Below are positions 42,583 to 50,587 of a stretch of 64,000 nt of DNA, in pieces. The translations under genes and the position numbers were made by a program. Every line of letters begins with the position of its first letter. The stretch's first letter is position 1. Below the pieces are notes generated by a model. That model did no database searches. It was not told the DNA's origin and was given only the letters and a program-made list of their open reading frames with translations. Origin of the DNA: Bradyrhizobium sp. Ai1a-2 (lineage in GTDB: Bacteria; Pseudomonadota; Alphaproteobacteria; Rhizobiales; Xanthobacteraceae); contig NZ_AUEZ01000036.1 in assembly GCF_000426245.1 (NCBI RefSeq), positions 27,478 through 91,477 of the forward strand, in the 5' to 3' direction.

Positions 42583-43355
42583 CAGCTGGACCCTCCTTGC
42601 GCATCATGTCGCGGCCGATGCTCGATGACTGCGGCGAGCGGCTCCGCCAGCCCGATGGTCGCCTTGGCATCGGGACGGCGGAACGTTCCGGCGACGGGCT
42701 TGCGCAGCTTCAGCACGGCGAGCGTCTCGGCCTGCCTCACCGCTGCGGCGACCGGATCGATCACCGGCACCGGAATGCGATGGCTGACCTTGGCGGCAAG
42801 GCCGGCCAGCGGCGCCCCGGAAAGAATGACGGTATCGGCGCCATCCTGTTCGACGGCGCGGTTGGCGAGCGTCACCAGCATGTCTTCCTTCTCGGCCTGG
42901 ACATCGGCGATGGATCGGAAGCCATCGTCGAGCGTCCGTATGCCGGCGCAGCGCGCGCCGAGGCCATGCATGGCAACGCATTCCTGGTACCAGGGCGCGA
43001 GCGCGCGAGCGAACGTGACGATAGAGAAGCGCTGACCCGCCATGCAGGCGGTCAGCATCGCGGCTTCGGCAAGGCCTACGACCGGAAGGTCGAACAGTTC
43101 GCGCGCGCCGAACAGGCCGGGATCGCCGAAGGCGGCAATGATCGCCGCATCGATGCCGGTGCCGGCCTCCGCCAGCATTTCCAGCGCGATGGCGCCGCCG
43201 ATCTGGGCCTCGGCGCGGGTCGCGATGTAGGGCACGCCGCGGCTGGCCGTCATCGCCACCAGCTCGGTGCCGGGCGAGGCCACCTGCGCGCCGGCCGCAT
43301 GGAGCAGGTCGGTCACCGCTGACGTGGTATTGGGATTGAGCAGCAGGATCTTCAC
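42582..43355 (-). CDS. Hydantoin-racemase-like Asp/Glu racemase family protein lacking both catalytic cysteines
   Basis: 257 residues. Family hallmarks are clear (ILLLNPNTT at the N-terminus, AAFGDPGLFGARE, VVGLAEAAMLTACMAG). However the first catalytic cysteine, normally in (A/G)CFGDPG, is alanine 75 here, and the second, normally in LGCAG, is glycine 180 (ILSGAPLAG). Two-base racemisation as in HyuE or allantoin racemase is therefore unlikely; a related activity or an evolved function is more probable. Overlaps the GntR gene start by 4 bases. Confidence 0.8.
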   Translation of the reverse strand: MKILLLNPNTTSAVTDLLHAAGAQVASPGTELVAMTASRGVPYIATRAEAQIGGAIALEMLAEAGTGIDAAIIAAFGDPGLFGARELFDLPVVGLAEAAMLTACMAGQRFSIVTFARALAPWYQECVAMHGLGARCAGIRTLDDGFRSIADVQAEKEDMLVTLANRAVEQDGADTVILSGAPLAGLAAKVSHRIPVPVIDPVAAAVRQAETLAVLKLRKPVAGTFRRPDAKATIGLAEPLAAVIEHRPRHDAQGGSS

Positions 43356-44146
43356 GACGCGGCCTTTCTCGTTACGCTGCGCATGCTGGGCCGGGCTTTC
43401 GGCGGGCTGGCATCGTCCGCGTCGGAGTCCAGTGTGGCGGCCATGATCTCGCCGGTGCGGCGGACATGGTGGCCAAGCAATTGTCCGGCGCGGTCGGCGT
43501 CGCCGTCCTTGAGCGCGGCCAGAATGTCCTGATGCTCGCGCACCGATTCATCCCATCGCCCATGGACCGACAGGGCGAAGAAGCGCGCACGTTCCACCCG
43601 CGCCAGCAGGATATCGTGCGTGGCTTTCAATACAGCGTTGCGGGCGAAGTCGACGATGGCGCTGTGAATCTGCTGGTTGGTCTCGAAATATTCGCGCAGT
43701 TCGCCACGGTCGTGGTGCCACTCGATGCGCTCCTGCAGCGCCTCCAGCCGCTCCACATCGCGCTCCACCATCCGCGTCGCGGCAAGCTCGGCGGCGCAGC
43801 GCTCGATCCCGCTCACCGCCTCGAACAGTTCGGTCAACTCTTCGCGCCGGAATGGCGCGACGACGGCGCTGCGGTTGAGCCGCAGCTCGACCAGGCCTTC
43901 GGCCGCCAACTGCTTCAGGGCCTCGCGGAGCGGCGTGCGCGAGATGCCGAGCGCCTCGGACAAATCTGCTTCGAGCAGTTGCTCGCCGGGCTTGAGGTCG
44001 CCGCGCACGATCAATGTGCGAAGCCGCGTCGCGGCTTGCTCATGCAGGCCGGTTCGCGGCACGCGCAGCCGTCGCCGTTGCAGCGCCGTCACGCCGCGGC
44101 GCGACTTGGGCTCTTTCCTGGTCTTGGTCGCTTTGGTCTCAGTCAC
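43352..44146 (-). CDS. GntR-family transcriptional regulator, FCD subfamily
   Basis: 264 residues. An unusual basic N-terminal extension (TKATKTRKEPKSRRGVTALQ) precedes a winged helix (LHEQAATRLRTLIVRGDLKP, LGISRTPLREALKQLAAEGL) and a C-terminal FCD ligand domain (about 110-235) with metal-binding-type D/H residues. Encoded inside the catabolic operon, it probably controls it by sensing a substrate or intermediate; the TATATCA-TAT-TGATATA palindrome at 46432-46448 suits this family. Overlaps the racemase-like gene. Confidence 0.88.
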   Translation of the reverse strand: MTETKATKTRKEPKSRRGVTALQRRRLRVPRTGLHEQAATRLRTLIVRGDLKPGEQLLEADLSEALGISRTPLREALKQLAAEGLVELRLNRSAVVAPFRREELTELFEAVSGIERCAAELAATRMVERDVERLEALQERIEWHHDRGELREYFETNQQIHSAIVDFARNAVLKATHDILLARVERARFFALSVHGRWDESVREHQDILAALKDGDADRAGQLLGHHVRRTGEIMAATLDSDADDASPPKARPSMRSVTRKAAS

Positions 44147-44221
44147 GATCAGTTTTCGTTCCGGTGAAGAATCTCCGCACCTTCGAGCGTCCTGTGAAGC
44201 GCGTCAATCAAATTGGCCGTG

Positions 44222-44953
44222 TCACTCGATCGGGATTTGAAACAGGCTGCCCCAGCCGCGGATGCGTGACGGATCAACGCCGGTTGCGGCGAGGCACGCC
44301 CACAGGGTCACCGCGATCGAATCGAACACCACGACACCAAGCTTCGCCTCCAGCCGCGCGGCGGCGCCGGCGCCCCGCATGTTGGTGCAGACCACCGCGA
44401 CCGCGTCGCAGCCCTCGTGCGCGACCTCTTCGATCAGCCTCGCCACCTCGGTCTCCGGCACTTCCGCGAAGGAAAAATTGTCCTGCAGCGAAAGATGGCG
44501 CTCGGCGACGCAATGCAAGCCTTCGGCGGCCCAATTGGCGATGATCTTGTCCTGCACATCGCGGCGATAGGGCGTCACCAGCCCGATGCGCTCCGTTTTG
44601 CGGCGCCTGAACAGGTTGCGGTAGGCGAGCACGGTGGTGCAGGCCTTGATGCCGGTCGCGGCCGTGATGCGTTCGCACAGACGTTCGTCGCGCTCGAAGC
44701 CGAGCCAACTTGCCGATGTTCCGTTCCAGGCAATGACGTCCACCTTCGCATGCGCCAGCAGCTCGGCGGCGCGCAGGATCTCGCTGTCGTCGAACTGGCG
44801 GAGCGCGGATTCGGACAGCGCGATTTCAGTCACCTTGAAGCGCGAGAAATGCGCCGAGACGTCAGCGATGCCCGACAGCATCGCATAGGTGATCGGCTCC
44901 AGCGCGGTGTTGGACGAAGGGGTGAGCATGCCGAGCCGGACGGGACCAGTCAT
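44222..44953 (-). CDS. Arylmalonate decarboxylase / maleate isomerase family protein
   Basis: 243 residues of the Asp/Glu racemase superfamily. The first half-site reads N-G-T-S (G78-T79-S80), where maleate isomerase has a cysteine; the second keeps C189 (VVCTNM). This one-cysteine pattern is that of arylmalonate decarboxylase (G74/C188 in Bordetella AMDase, from memory), and other parts align with it too (ATGIKACTTVLAYRNLFR). A decarboxylation or single-cysteine chemistry is therefore more likely than isomerisation. Second gene of the operon, 43 bases after the MFS gene. Confidence 0.75.
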   Translation of the reverse strand: MTGPVRLGMLTPSSNTALEPITYAMLSGIADVSAHFSRFKVTEIALSESALRQFDDSEILRAAELLAHAKVDVIAWNGTSASWLGFERDERLCERITAATGIKACTTVLAYRNLFRRRKTERIGLVTPYRRDVQDKIIANWAAEGLHCVAERHLSLQDNFSFAEVPETEVARLIEEVAHEGCDAVAVVCTNMRGAGAAARLEAKLGVVVFDSIAVTLWACLAATGVDPSRIRGWGSLFQIPIE

Positions 44954-44996
44954 GTAGCAGCCTCGAAGATCGCGACCATCCGTCGATTCATCCGAT

Positions 44997-46301
44997 TTAC
45001 ACAGGCAATTTGCGGCTGTAGTCGATCAGCGTCGAGCAGATCAACAGCGCAACGCCGGCGGCGGCGAAGAACATCAGGGCGAGGAAGTAGGAGCCGGTGG
45101 CCTGCACGATCAGGCCGACGATCAGCGGCGTCATGATGCCGGCAATGTTGCCGCCGAGATTCATGCAGCCGCCGAGGAAGCCCGATTTGTCGCGGCCCGC
45201 AAGCGCGGAGGGGATCGCCCAGTACATTCCGCACCAGCGCAGGAAGAACAGCGTCGATGACAGCAGCACCACGACCGTCACCGGGTCGCGCACATAGGCC
45301 ACCAGGAAGATCGACACCGTCGCCATGATGGCGGCAATGCCGAACAAGGTGCGGAATACCAGGTTCGGTGCACCGCCGCGGCTGCGCCAGGTGTCGCCGA
45401 TCCAGCCGCCGACCAATTCGCCGACGAAGCCCGAGAAGAAGATGATGAAGGATGCGCCGCCGAGCACCTTGATGTCGAAATTGTGCACCTTGAATAGATA
45501 GGTCGGCATCCACGTCAGCAGGCCGTAGAAGGTGGTGTTGAAGAACATCCAGCCCAGGCACATGCACCAGACCGAACGGAAGCGGAAATAGGCCATCCAG
45601 TTTCCGCCGGAGGAGGGCGGCGTGGCGGCGTCTTCCAGCGCATGCGCCTGTTCGATGTAGCGCGCTTCGGCTTCGTTGACCGAGGGGTGCTCGCGCGGTT
45701 CGTTGCGGATGTAGTACCAGGCCCATATGCCGCACAGCATCGTGCCGACGCCGGCGATGACAAAGGCGGTGCGCCATGAATCGAAAGCCGCGATCAACCA
45801 CGCGATCACGATCGAGCCGAGCGCGGCGCCGAGCGGCGCGCCTCCGTCGAGCAGCGTCGCGCCACGCCCGCGCTCGGTCTGCGTCATCCAGATGGCATTG
45901 AGCTTGCCGCCCGCCGGATAGATCGGCGCTTCCGATGCGCCCAGTCCAAGCCGCGTCAGCAGCAGCACCCACCAGTTGGTGGCGACCGCTGCGATCGCCT
46001 GGAAGGCTCCCCAGAAAATCGTCGCCAGGGCGATCACGATCCGTGGCTTGTAATGGTCGGCGAGCAGGCCGCCGGGAATCTGCATGAAGGCGTAGGTCCA
46101 GAAGAACGAGCTCAGGATCAGGCCCTGCATCGCCGGATCAACATCGAACTCCTTGGAGATGAGTGGCATCGCGACCGAGAGCGAGGCGCGATCGATGTAG
46201 TTGATCGAGATGAGGAACAGCATCAGCAGGAAGATATTCCAGCGCACGCCGGTCGGCCTGATGGCGCCCGTCGCTCCGATCGCGGTCACCTGATCGCTCA
46301 T
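44997..46301 (-). CDS. MFS transporter (anion:cation symporter type)
   Basis: 434 residues, 12 predicted membrane helices. It fits the ACS family of organic-acid transporters (tartrate, phthalate, galactarate type): NYIDRASLSVAMPLISKEFD, FWTYAFMQIPGGLLADHYKP, LLLTRLGLGASEAPIYPAGG, and the WNWYYIRNEPREHPSVNEAE-like cytoplasmic loop. First gene of the operon and likely uptake system for its substrate. AGGAGGGAGC precedes the ATG on the - strand. Confidence 0.9.
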   Translation of the reverse strand: MSDQVTAIGATGAIRPTGVRWNIFLLMLFLISINYIDRASLSVAMPLISKEFDVDPAMQGLILSSFFWTYAFMQIPGGLLADHYKPRIVIALATIFWGAFQAIAAVATNWWVLLLTRLGLGASEAPIYPAGGKLNAIWMTQTERGRGATLLDGGAPLGAALGSIVIAWLIAAFDSWRTAFVIAGVGTMLCGIWAWYYIRNEPREHPSVNEAEARYIEQAHALEDAATPPSSGGNWMAYFRFRSVWCMCLGWMFFNTTFYGLLTWMPTYLFKVHNFDIKVLGGASFIIFFSGFVGELVGGWIGDTWRSRGGAPNLVFRTLFGIAAIMATVSIFLVAYVRDPVTVVVLLSSTLFFLRWCGMYWAIPSALAGRDKSGFLGGCMNLGGNIAGIMTPLIVGLIVQATGSYFLALMFFAAAGVALLICSTLIDYSRKLPV

Positions 46302-46431
46302 TGCTCCCTCCTACTGCCGGCAGACTTCTGGCGAGCGTCTCCATTGACGTTCATTCGTCCCCTGACGTCGCCAAGTCTGGTCCGATCGAAGGCCAGCGGC
46401 AACAACATTTTGTATGCTGCATGCAATATAT

Positions 46432-46453
46432 TATATCATATTGATATATATCA
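46432..46453. promoter_or_regulatory. AT-rich overlapping palindromes, candidate operator of the catabolic operon
   Basis: TATATCA (46432-46438), 3-base spacer, TGATATA (46442-46448): a perfect 7-bp inverted repeat, overlapped by the 12-base self-complementary TGATATATATCA (46442-46453). It sits in a strikingly AT-rich stretch (about 46405-46475) about 130-150 bases upstream of the MFS start. FCD-type GntR regulators bind short palindromes of this kind. Confidence 0.6.
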
Positions 46454-46520
46454 TATTTTTATATCAGAAGTATCCGCGATGCTGAAATTTTGTCGCGGAG
46501 CTGATTACGAATTGGGCGAT

Positions 46521-47180
46521 CTACTTTGAACGTTTTGCCTGCTGAGCGCGCTTCCGGTGCGCGGCCTGTTTCGCCCGATTGCCGCACACCGCCATGCTGC
46601 ACCACCTGCGCCCGCGGCTTCGGGTTCGATCGACGAACAGCAGCGTGCAATCCGGGCCCTCGCAGGCCTTCACGCAGGTGAAATCCTCGGTGCAGACGAG
46701 GTCGGCCAGCGATCGCGCCAATGGGAGAAGCAGCGACTCCGGTGATTGCCAACGCCGCTGTCGGCGCCAGACGAGGCCGGAAACCCCGCCATGGCCATGG
46801 TCCCTCTTGTTGGGCCGATCACGCACCACGAGCTGGCCGAATTCGTCGTCGCGCGCCAGCAACTGGTTCAGCGGTTCGAGTTGGCGCACTGCACTCGGCT
46901 CAATGGGCCTGCCCATATGTTTGTAGACGAAGGGCTTGAACCAGTCCCGCAGCGCACGCGCTTGCGCGGCAATGGCATCCAGCTCGCCGGGAAGGGCGCC
47001 CTTGCGAAAAGCGTTCAGCACCTCGTCCGGCACCAATCCGGCCTGCTTCAGCCATGCCAGAAGATCTTCCCCCGAGGCCAGCCACTCGACCTTGACGTCC
47101 ACCGGGACCGCAATGGAATTCAGGAAGTCCAGTCCCGGGTTATCGGCGATGAAGACAGGTGGCGGGCGCTTGGTTGTCAC
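46521..47180 (-). CDS. CGNR zinc-finger regulator (ABATE domain)
   Basis: 219 residues from GTG 47180; the frame extends upstream to 47387 but the family begins near here (PVFIADNPGLDFLNSIAVPV). N-terminal ABATE-type helical domain, C-terminal CGNR zinc finger with cysteines in CEGPDCTLLFVD and WCSMAVCGNRAKQAAHRKR. Such proteins are putative stress or ligand-responsive transcription factors. It is on the same strand as and upstream of the catabolic operon, with 219 bases between; a regulatory link is possible but unproven. Confidence 0.85.
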   Translation of the reverse strand: MTTKRPPPVFIADNPGLDFLNSIAVPVDVKVEWLASGEDLLAWLKQAGLVPDEVLNAFRKGALPGELDAIAAQARALRDWFKPFVYKHMGRPIEPSAVRQLEPLNQLLARDDEFGQLVVRDRPNKRDHGHGGVSGLVWRRQRRWQSPESLLLPLARSLADLVCTEDFTCVKACEGPDCTLLFVDRTRSRGRRWCSMAVCGNRAKQAAHRKRAQQAKRSK

Positions 47181-47325
47181 GGGGTTTCCAGAGCAGCGGG
47201 CATAGGCCGGCAAGGTGAAATATAGCCGCTGACAGCTTGCCTTCAATAACCCGCACAAAGCGATGTCGCGGGTTAGAGACGCGCCCTGCGGCCGAACCGG
47301 TTGCGACGCGTAACGACTCTGCCCC

Positions 47326-48042
47326 TTACCTGCTCTCTCCACGCGCGCCACGGCGTTTCCGAGAATGAGCGGACGTCGTTGCGGCAACGACGTCGCAGGA
47401 GACCAGGGCAGCGAGTCTCTTCAGGCCGCGATGGATGTTGATCTTGACGAGCGGCGCGGACTGGCCGGTGACGTCGGACGCGCGGGCAATGCTCAGGCCG
47501 TTGAGCTTCACGAGGCGGATCACGATGGCTTGCGCGGGCTTCAGGAGGCCAAGCAAATCGTCCATCGTGGCGGCACTGACCGCAGGCCCCTCGTGGTCCT
47601 CGGTCGGTATGTCTTCGTCGAGCGGGAGCGCGGCGAATCGAGACGCGTCACGGATACGATCGATCCCCTTGTAGCGTGCAATCGCCATGATCCACGCTCC
47701 GAAGGCCCTCGACGGAGCGTATGTGTGCCGCTTGGCATGGATCGCGAGAAGTGCATCCTGTCTTGCATCATCTGATACGGGATATGGAAGCCGCCGTGCA
47801 TAGTAACGGCGGAGCCAGAGGTCTATTTCGCGGAGCAACTGCTCGTAGGCCTGACTGTCACCATTTTGCGCGGCGACCATCAGGCCGCCCCATCGCTCGA
47901 AACGGCTATTCCAATCCGTGGACTGCAATGCGTTCTGCGCGCCTGGCGACGAACGACCTGTGACGTCGTAGGACAGCAGCTTCTCGGCTGAACTCCGGGC
48001 GCATGCAGCGCAACCGGCAATCTTATCGCGGATGGTGTTCAT
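47326..48042 (-). CDS. ECF-type RNA polymerase sigma factor
   Basis: 238 residues from ATG 48042. Region 2 at about residues 75-140 (WLRRYYARRLPYPVSDDARQ, DALLAIHAKRHTYAPSRAFG, WIMAIARYKGIDRIRD) and region 4 at about 165-215 (LKPAQAIVIRLVKLNGLSIA, VTGQSAPLVKINIHRGLKRL). The N-terminus has an extension of about 60 residues with a CAAC pair (C11, C14) that is not part of the core. No anti-sigma factor is adjacent. It is divergent from the exported hydrolase gene. Region 4 resembles that of SigF-like ECFs of Caulobacter and Bradyrhizobium. Confidence 0.85.
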   Translation of the reverse strand: MNTIRDKIAGCAACARSSAEKLLSYDVTGRSSPGAQNALQSTDWNSRFERWGGLMVAAQNGDSQAYEQLLREIDLWLRRYYARRLPYPVSDDARQDALLAIHAKRHTYAPSRAFGAWIMAIARYKGIDRIRDASRFAALPLDEDIPTEDHEGPAVSAATMDDLLGLLKPAQAIVIRLVKLNGLSIARASDVTGQSAPLVKINIHRGLKRLAALVSCDVVAATTSAHSRKRRGARGESR

Positions 48043-48067
48043 TGGAGAGGCTCCTCTCGACGCAATC

Positions 48068-48112
48068 AAGCAAGGCTCTGGCAAGCAAGGCTCTGGCAAG
48101 AAAGGCTCTGGT
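48068..48112. repeat. Three tandem copies of a 15-bp unit
   Basis: Unit AAGCAAGGCTCTGGC repeated three times; the third copy differs at its fourth and last bases. It lies just upstream of the ECF sigma start, on the 5' side of that gene, and read on the - strand would give a repeated PEPCL peptide if translation began further upstream. Confidence 0.85.
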
Positions 48113-48347
48113 TTCGAACGGCTTTCTGAGTGGACCGTCGTCCAGCATGGATATCGACAATCGTGCAGCACCTGGACACGCCCACGAGTAGTTCGCCTGT
48201 TTTCCGGCTCCGCATGTCCCGGCGGTCAATCCCGCCGTGCGGCACGCGAGAAATTTTCCGTCCCCTGTAACCAAACCCGTTTGCCCAACGAAAGATGGTC
48301 ACGTGAGGCCGGTCTAAGTGGGCGGGAACAGCCATATCAAGGAGAAG

Positions 48348-48382
48348 TGACGTAACCGGAGATGACGTAACAGACAAGTTAC
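48348..48382. promoter_or_regulatory. Candidate operator: TGACGTAAC direct repeat plus GTAAC-N6-GTTAC palindrome
   Basis: TGACGTAAC occurs at 48348-48356 and again at 48363-48371 (15-base period). The second GTAAC (48367-48371) forms an inverted repeat with GTTAC (48378-48382). It lies about 85-120 bases upstream of the exported hydrolase gene. A similar motif precedes the next hydrolase gene (49530-49566). Confidence 0.55.
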
Positions 48383-48466
48383 TGCGCCTGAGGGACGGGA
48401 ACTTCATGTGGTCGCGTCAGCGCGGTCGGCATTCATCCGCAGCCATTGTCAGGGAGAGTCCAGCAG

Positions 48467-49471
48467 ATGACGGACAAGACAGACGTCGCACGTCGCACTG
48501 TGCTTCGCGCAATTACCGCCGCTTCCGGTACCGCACTATCGTTGACCCTCTCGCAACGCGCCGCCGCTCAGCCTGTCGACGAGGCCGCGCCGGCCGCTTC
48601 CGGTCAGTTTGAGACCGCGGAAATCGACACCGGCGACAACACCATTTTCATCAGGCGTTACGGAAAAGGATCGCCGCTGCTCATGGTGCATGGTTTTCCG
48701 CGAACCAGCCTGATGTGGCGTCACGTGGCGCCGCAACTGGCGAGCAAGCACACGGTGATCTGCGTCGATCTGCGCGGATATGGCCGCAGCGGGGTGCCCG
48801 CTTCCGCCGAGGATCACTACCCTTATTCAAAGCGGGCAATGGGGAACGAACTTGTCACGGTGATGGACAAGCTTGGCTTCTCGCAATTCGATCTTGTCGG
48901 GCATGACCGTGGTGGCCGCGTTTCCTATCGCCTTGCGCTCGATCATCCTGAAAGGGTGCGACGTCTCGCGGTGTTTGACGTCATCCCGATCTCGGAAGGA
49001 TGGGCCCGCGCCAATGCAAAGTTCGCCACGACATATTGGCCCTGGATTCTTCTATGCCAGAAGGAGCCGCTTCCGGAAAAGTATCTTCTGGGCGCACCCG
49101 GTGCTGTCTTCGATAATCCGTTTGGCGAAGGCTCCTTTGGTCCCGATGTCAGAGCGGCGTACATCGAAACCTATCGCGATCCCGCCCGCGTGCACGCAAT
49201 CTGCGAGGAGTATCGCGCGGCTGCATCCCTGGATATCGAGCATGACAAGAAGGACAGGGAAGACTCACGGCGTATCGCGTGCCCGATGCTGCATCTCTGG
49301 GCTGCCGGCGGTCCACTCGATACTTTCTACGGACAGGATGGCGGCCCATTGGGAATCTGGCGGAGGTGGGCCGAGAATGTACAGGGTCAAGCCATGAAGG
49401 GCGGCCACTTCTTTCCCGAAGAAAACCCAACGGAAACAACCCAGATCCTGGACGCCTTCCTGTCGGCTTGA
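48467..49471 (+). CDS. Tat-exported alpha/beta hydrolase, epoxide hydrolase / haloacetate dehalogenase-like
   Basis: 334 residues from ATG 48467. Twin-arginine type N-terminus (VARRTVLRAITAASGTALSL) ending near QRAAAQ. Fold motifs: oxyanion MVHGFPRTS, nucleophile aspartate in GHDRGGR, base histidine in KGGHFFPEE. The GHDRGGRVSYRLALDHPERV region and YRDPARVHAICEEYRA strongly resemble fluoroacetate dehalogenase, but the HW pair that helps bind the halide in that enzyme reads PW here (YWPW). Epoxide or haloacid hydrolysis in the periplasm is plausible; substrate unknown. Confidence 0.85.
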   Translation: MTDKTDVARRTVLRAITAASGTALSLTLSQRAAAQPVDEAAPAASGQFETAEIDTGDNTIFIRRYGKGSPLLMVHGFPRTSLMWRHVAPQLASKHTVICVDLRGYGRSGVPASAEDHYPYSKRAMGNELVTVMDKLGFSQFDLVGHDRGGRVSYRLALDHPERVRRLAVFDVIPISEGWARANAKFATTYWPWILLCQKEPLPEKYLLGAPGAVFDNPFGEGSFGPDVRAAYIETYRDPARVHAICEEYRAAASLDIEHDKKDREDSRRIACPMLHLWAAGGPLDTFYGQDGGPLGIWRRWAENVQGQAMKGGHFFPEENPTETTQILDAFLSA

Positions 49472-49529
49472 TGCGCCGAACGCAGTCACGTGGGATTGAG
49501 CCGAATGGACTGGATCGACCACATCGGAT

Positions 49530-49566
49530 GTAGTAACCGCTTAATGCGTTATAAGAAGGTTACTAC
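49530..49566. promoter_or_regulatory. Candidate operator: 9-bp inverted repeat GTAGTAACC / GGTTACTAC
   Basis: Perfect arms at 49530-49538 and 49558-49566 with a 19-base AT-rich spacer, ending 21 bases before the next gene start. It shares the GTAAC/GTTAC core with 48367-48382, suggesting one regulator for both hydrolase genes. HxlR- and MarR-type repressors use comparable half-sites. No such regulator gene is in the window. Confidence 0.6.
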
Positions 49567-49587
49567 CTCGAAGCTGGGGAACTCTTC

Positions 49588-50448
49588 ATGACCAATGTTC
49601 ATTACCGGAAGGCTGATGTCGACGGGTTCAAGGTATTCTATCGCGAAGCCGGGCCGGCCGATGCGACAGCACTGCTGCTCCTTCACGGGTTCCCAACGTC
49701 CGGCCACATGTTTCGCGAGCTGATACCGGCGCTGTCGGATCGCTTTCGCGTCATCGCGCCGGACCTGCCTGGCTTCGGCCAATCCGACATGCCGCCTCGC
49801 GACAAGTTTTCATACACCTTTGACCGACTGGCCGAAGTGATCGAACGCTTCACCGAGGTGATCAGCCTTACTCGGTTCGCAATCTATGTGTTCGACTACG
49901 GTGCCCCGACCGGATTTCGTCTCGCCGTTCGCCATCCCGAACGCATCTCCGCAATCATCTCGCAAAACGGCAATGCGTATGAGGAAGGGCTGAGCGAAGG
50001 CTGGGGTCCCATCCGGGCCTATTGGCAGGATCCCTCGCAAGCCAATCGCAACGCGCTCCGATCTTTCCTCGCCCCGGAGACGACGATCTGGCAATATACG
50101 CACGGCGTGTCGGATACTGCCTCGGTTTCACCGGACGGCTATTCACTCGACAACTTCTATTTGGCCCGCGCGGGCGCGGCCGAGGTGCAGCTGGACCTGT
50201 TTGGCGACTACAAGAGCAACGTCGCGCTTTATCCGGCTTTTCAGGAATACTTCCGCAAGCACAAGCCACCGTTCCTGGCGGCTTGGGGCAAGAACGATCC
50301 TTTCTTTCTGCCGCCGGGTGCGGAGGCGTTCAAGCGAGACATTCCGGGTGCGGAAGTCCGCTTCTTCGACACCGGCCACTTTGCACTTGAGACTCACTGC
50401 GAAGAAATCGCCGCCGTGATCCGCGATTTTCTTTCGCGCTTGAAGTGA
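49588..50448 (+). CDS. Alpha/beta hydrolase, epoxide hydrolase family
   Basis: 286 residues, cytoplasmic (no signal). Motifs: LLLLHGFPTSGHMFRELIPA oxyanion region, nucleophile aspartate in VFDYGAPTGFR, acid aspartate in AAWGKNDPFF, histidine in DTGHFALETH. A DxxG-type nucleophile elbow with aspartate points to epoxide hydrolase or haloalkane dehalogenase chemistry. Same strand as the preceding exported homologue, about 115 bases downstream, with its own candidate operator. Confidence 0.85.
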   Translation: MTNVHYRKADVDGFKVFYREAGPADATALLLLHGFPTSGHMFRELIPALSDRFRVIAPDLPGFGQSDMPPRDKFSYTFDRLAEVIERFTEVISLTRFAIYVFDYGAPTGFRLAVRHPERISAIISQNGNAYEEGLSEGWGPIRAYWQDPSQANRNALRSFLAPETTIWQYTHGVSDTASVSPDGYSLDNFYLARAGAAEVQLDLFGDYKSNVALYPAFQEYFRKHKPPFLAAWGKNDPFFLPPGAEAFKRDIPGAEVRFFDTGHFALETHCEEIAAVIRDFLSRLK

Positions 50449-50493
50449 AATCGATGCATAGCCGCAGCAATGCGGCCCGAGCAGTTCCTTCCG

Positions 50494-50575
50494 GAGCATG
50501 ATCCGGAAAGTGGAAACCGGTTTTCCCTCGCGACAAACGCGAAGCGTTTGCGCGGAGATCATGCTCAAACAAAGA
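50494..50575. repeat. Dispersed palindromic element, second copy
   Basis: GAGCATGATC (50494-50503) and GATCATGCTC (50557-50566) as outer arms, with GGAAAGTGGAAACCGGTTTTCC next and an extra internal hairpin CAAACGC/GCGTTTG (50534-50540, 50544-50550), followed by AAACAAAGAG. The same arms, core and trailing bases occur at 13839-13895. It lies just upstream of the quinone oxidoreductase gene. Confidence 0.88.
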
Positions 50576-50587
50576 GAGGGTGGTCCG

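Larger units (their letters stand above)
48043..48466. other. 424-base divergent regulatory region
   Basis: Lies between the ECF sigma gene (-) and the exported hydrolase gene (+). It holds the tandem repeat at 48068-48112, the candidate operator at 48348-48382 and both promoters. No gene seen. Confidence 0.5.

Noticed and set aside
41689..43035. 448-codon + strand ORF opposite the dihydropyrimidinase and racemase-like genes
   Set aside because: Antisense shadow; the - strand genes carry complete families.
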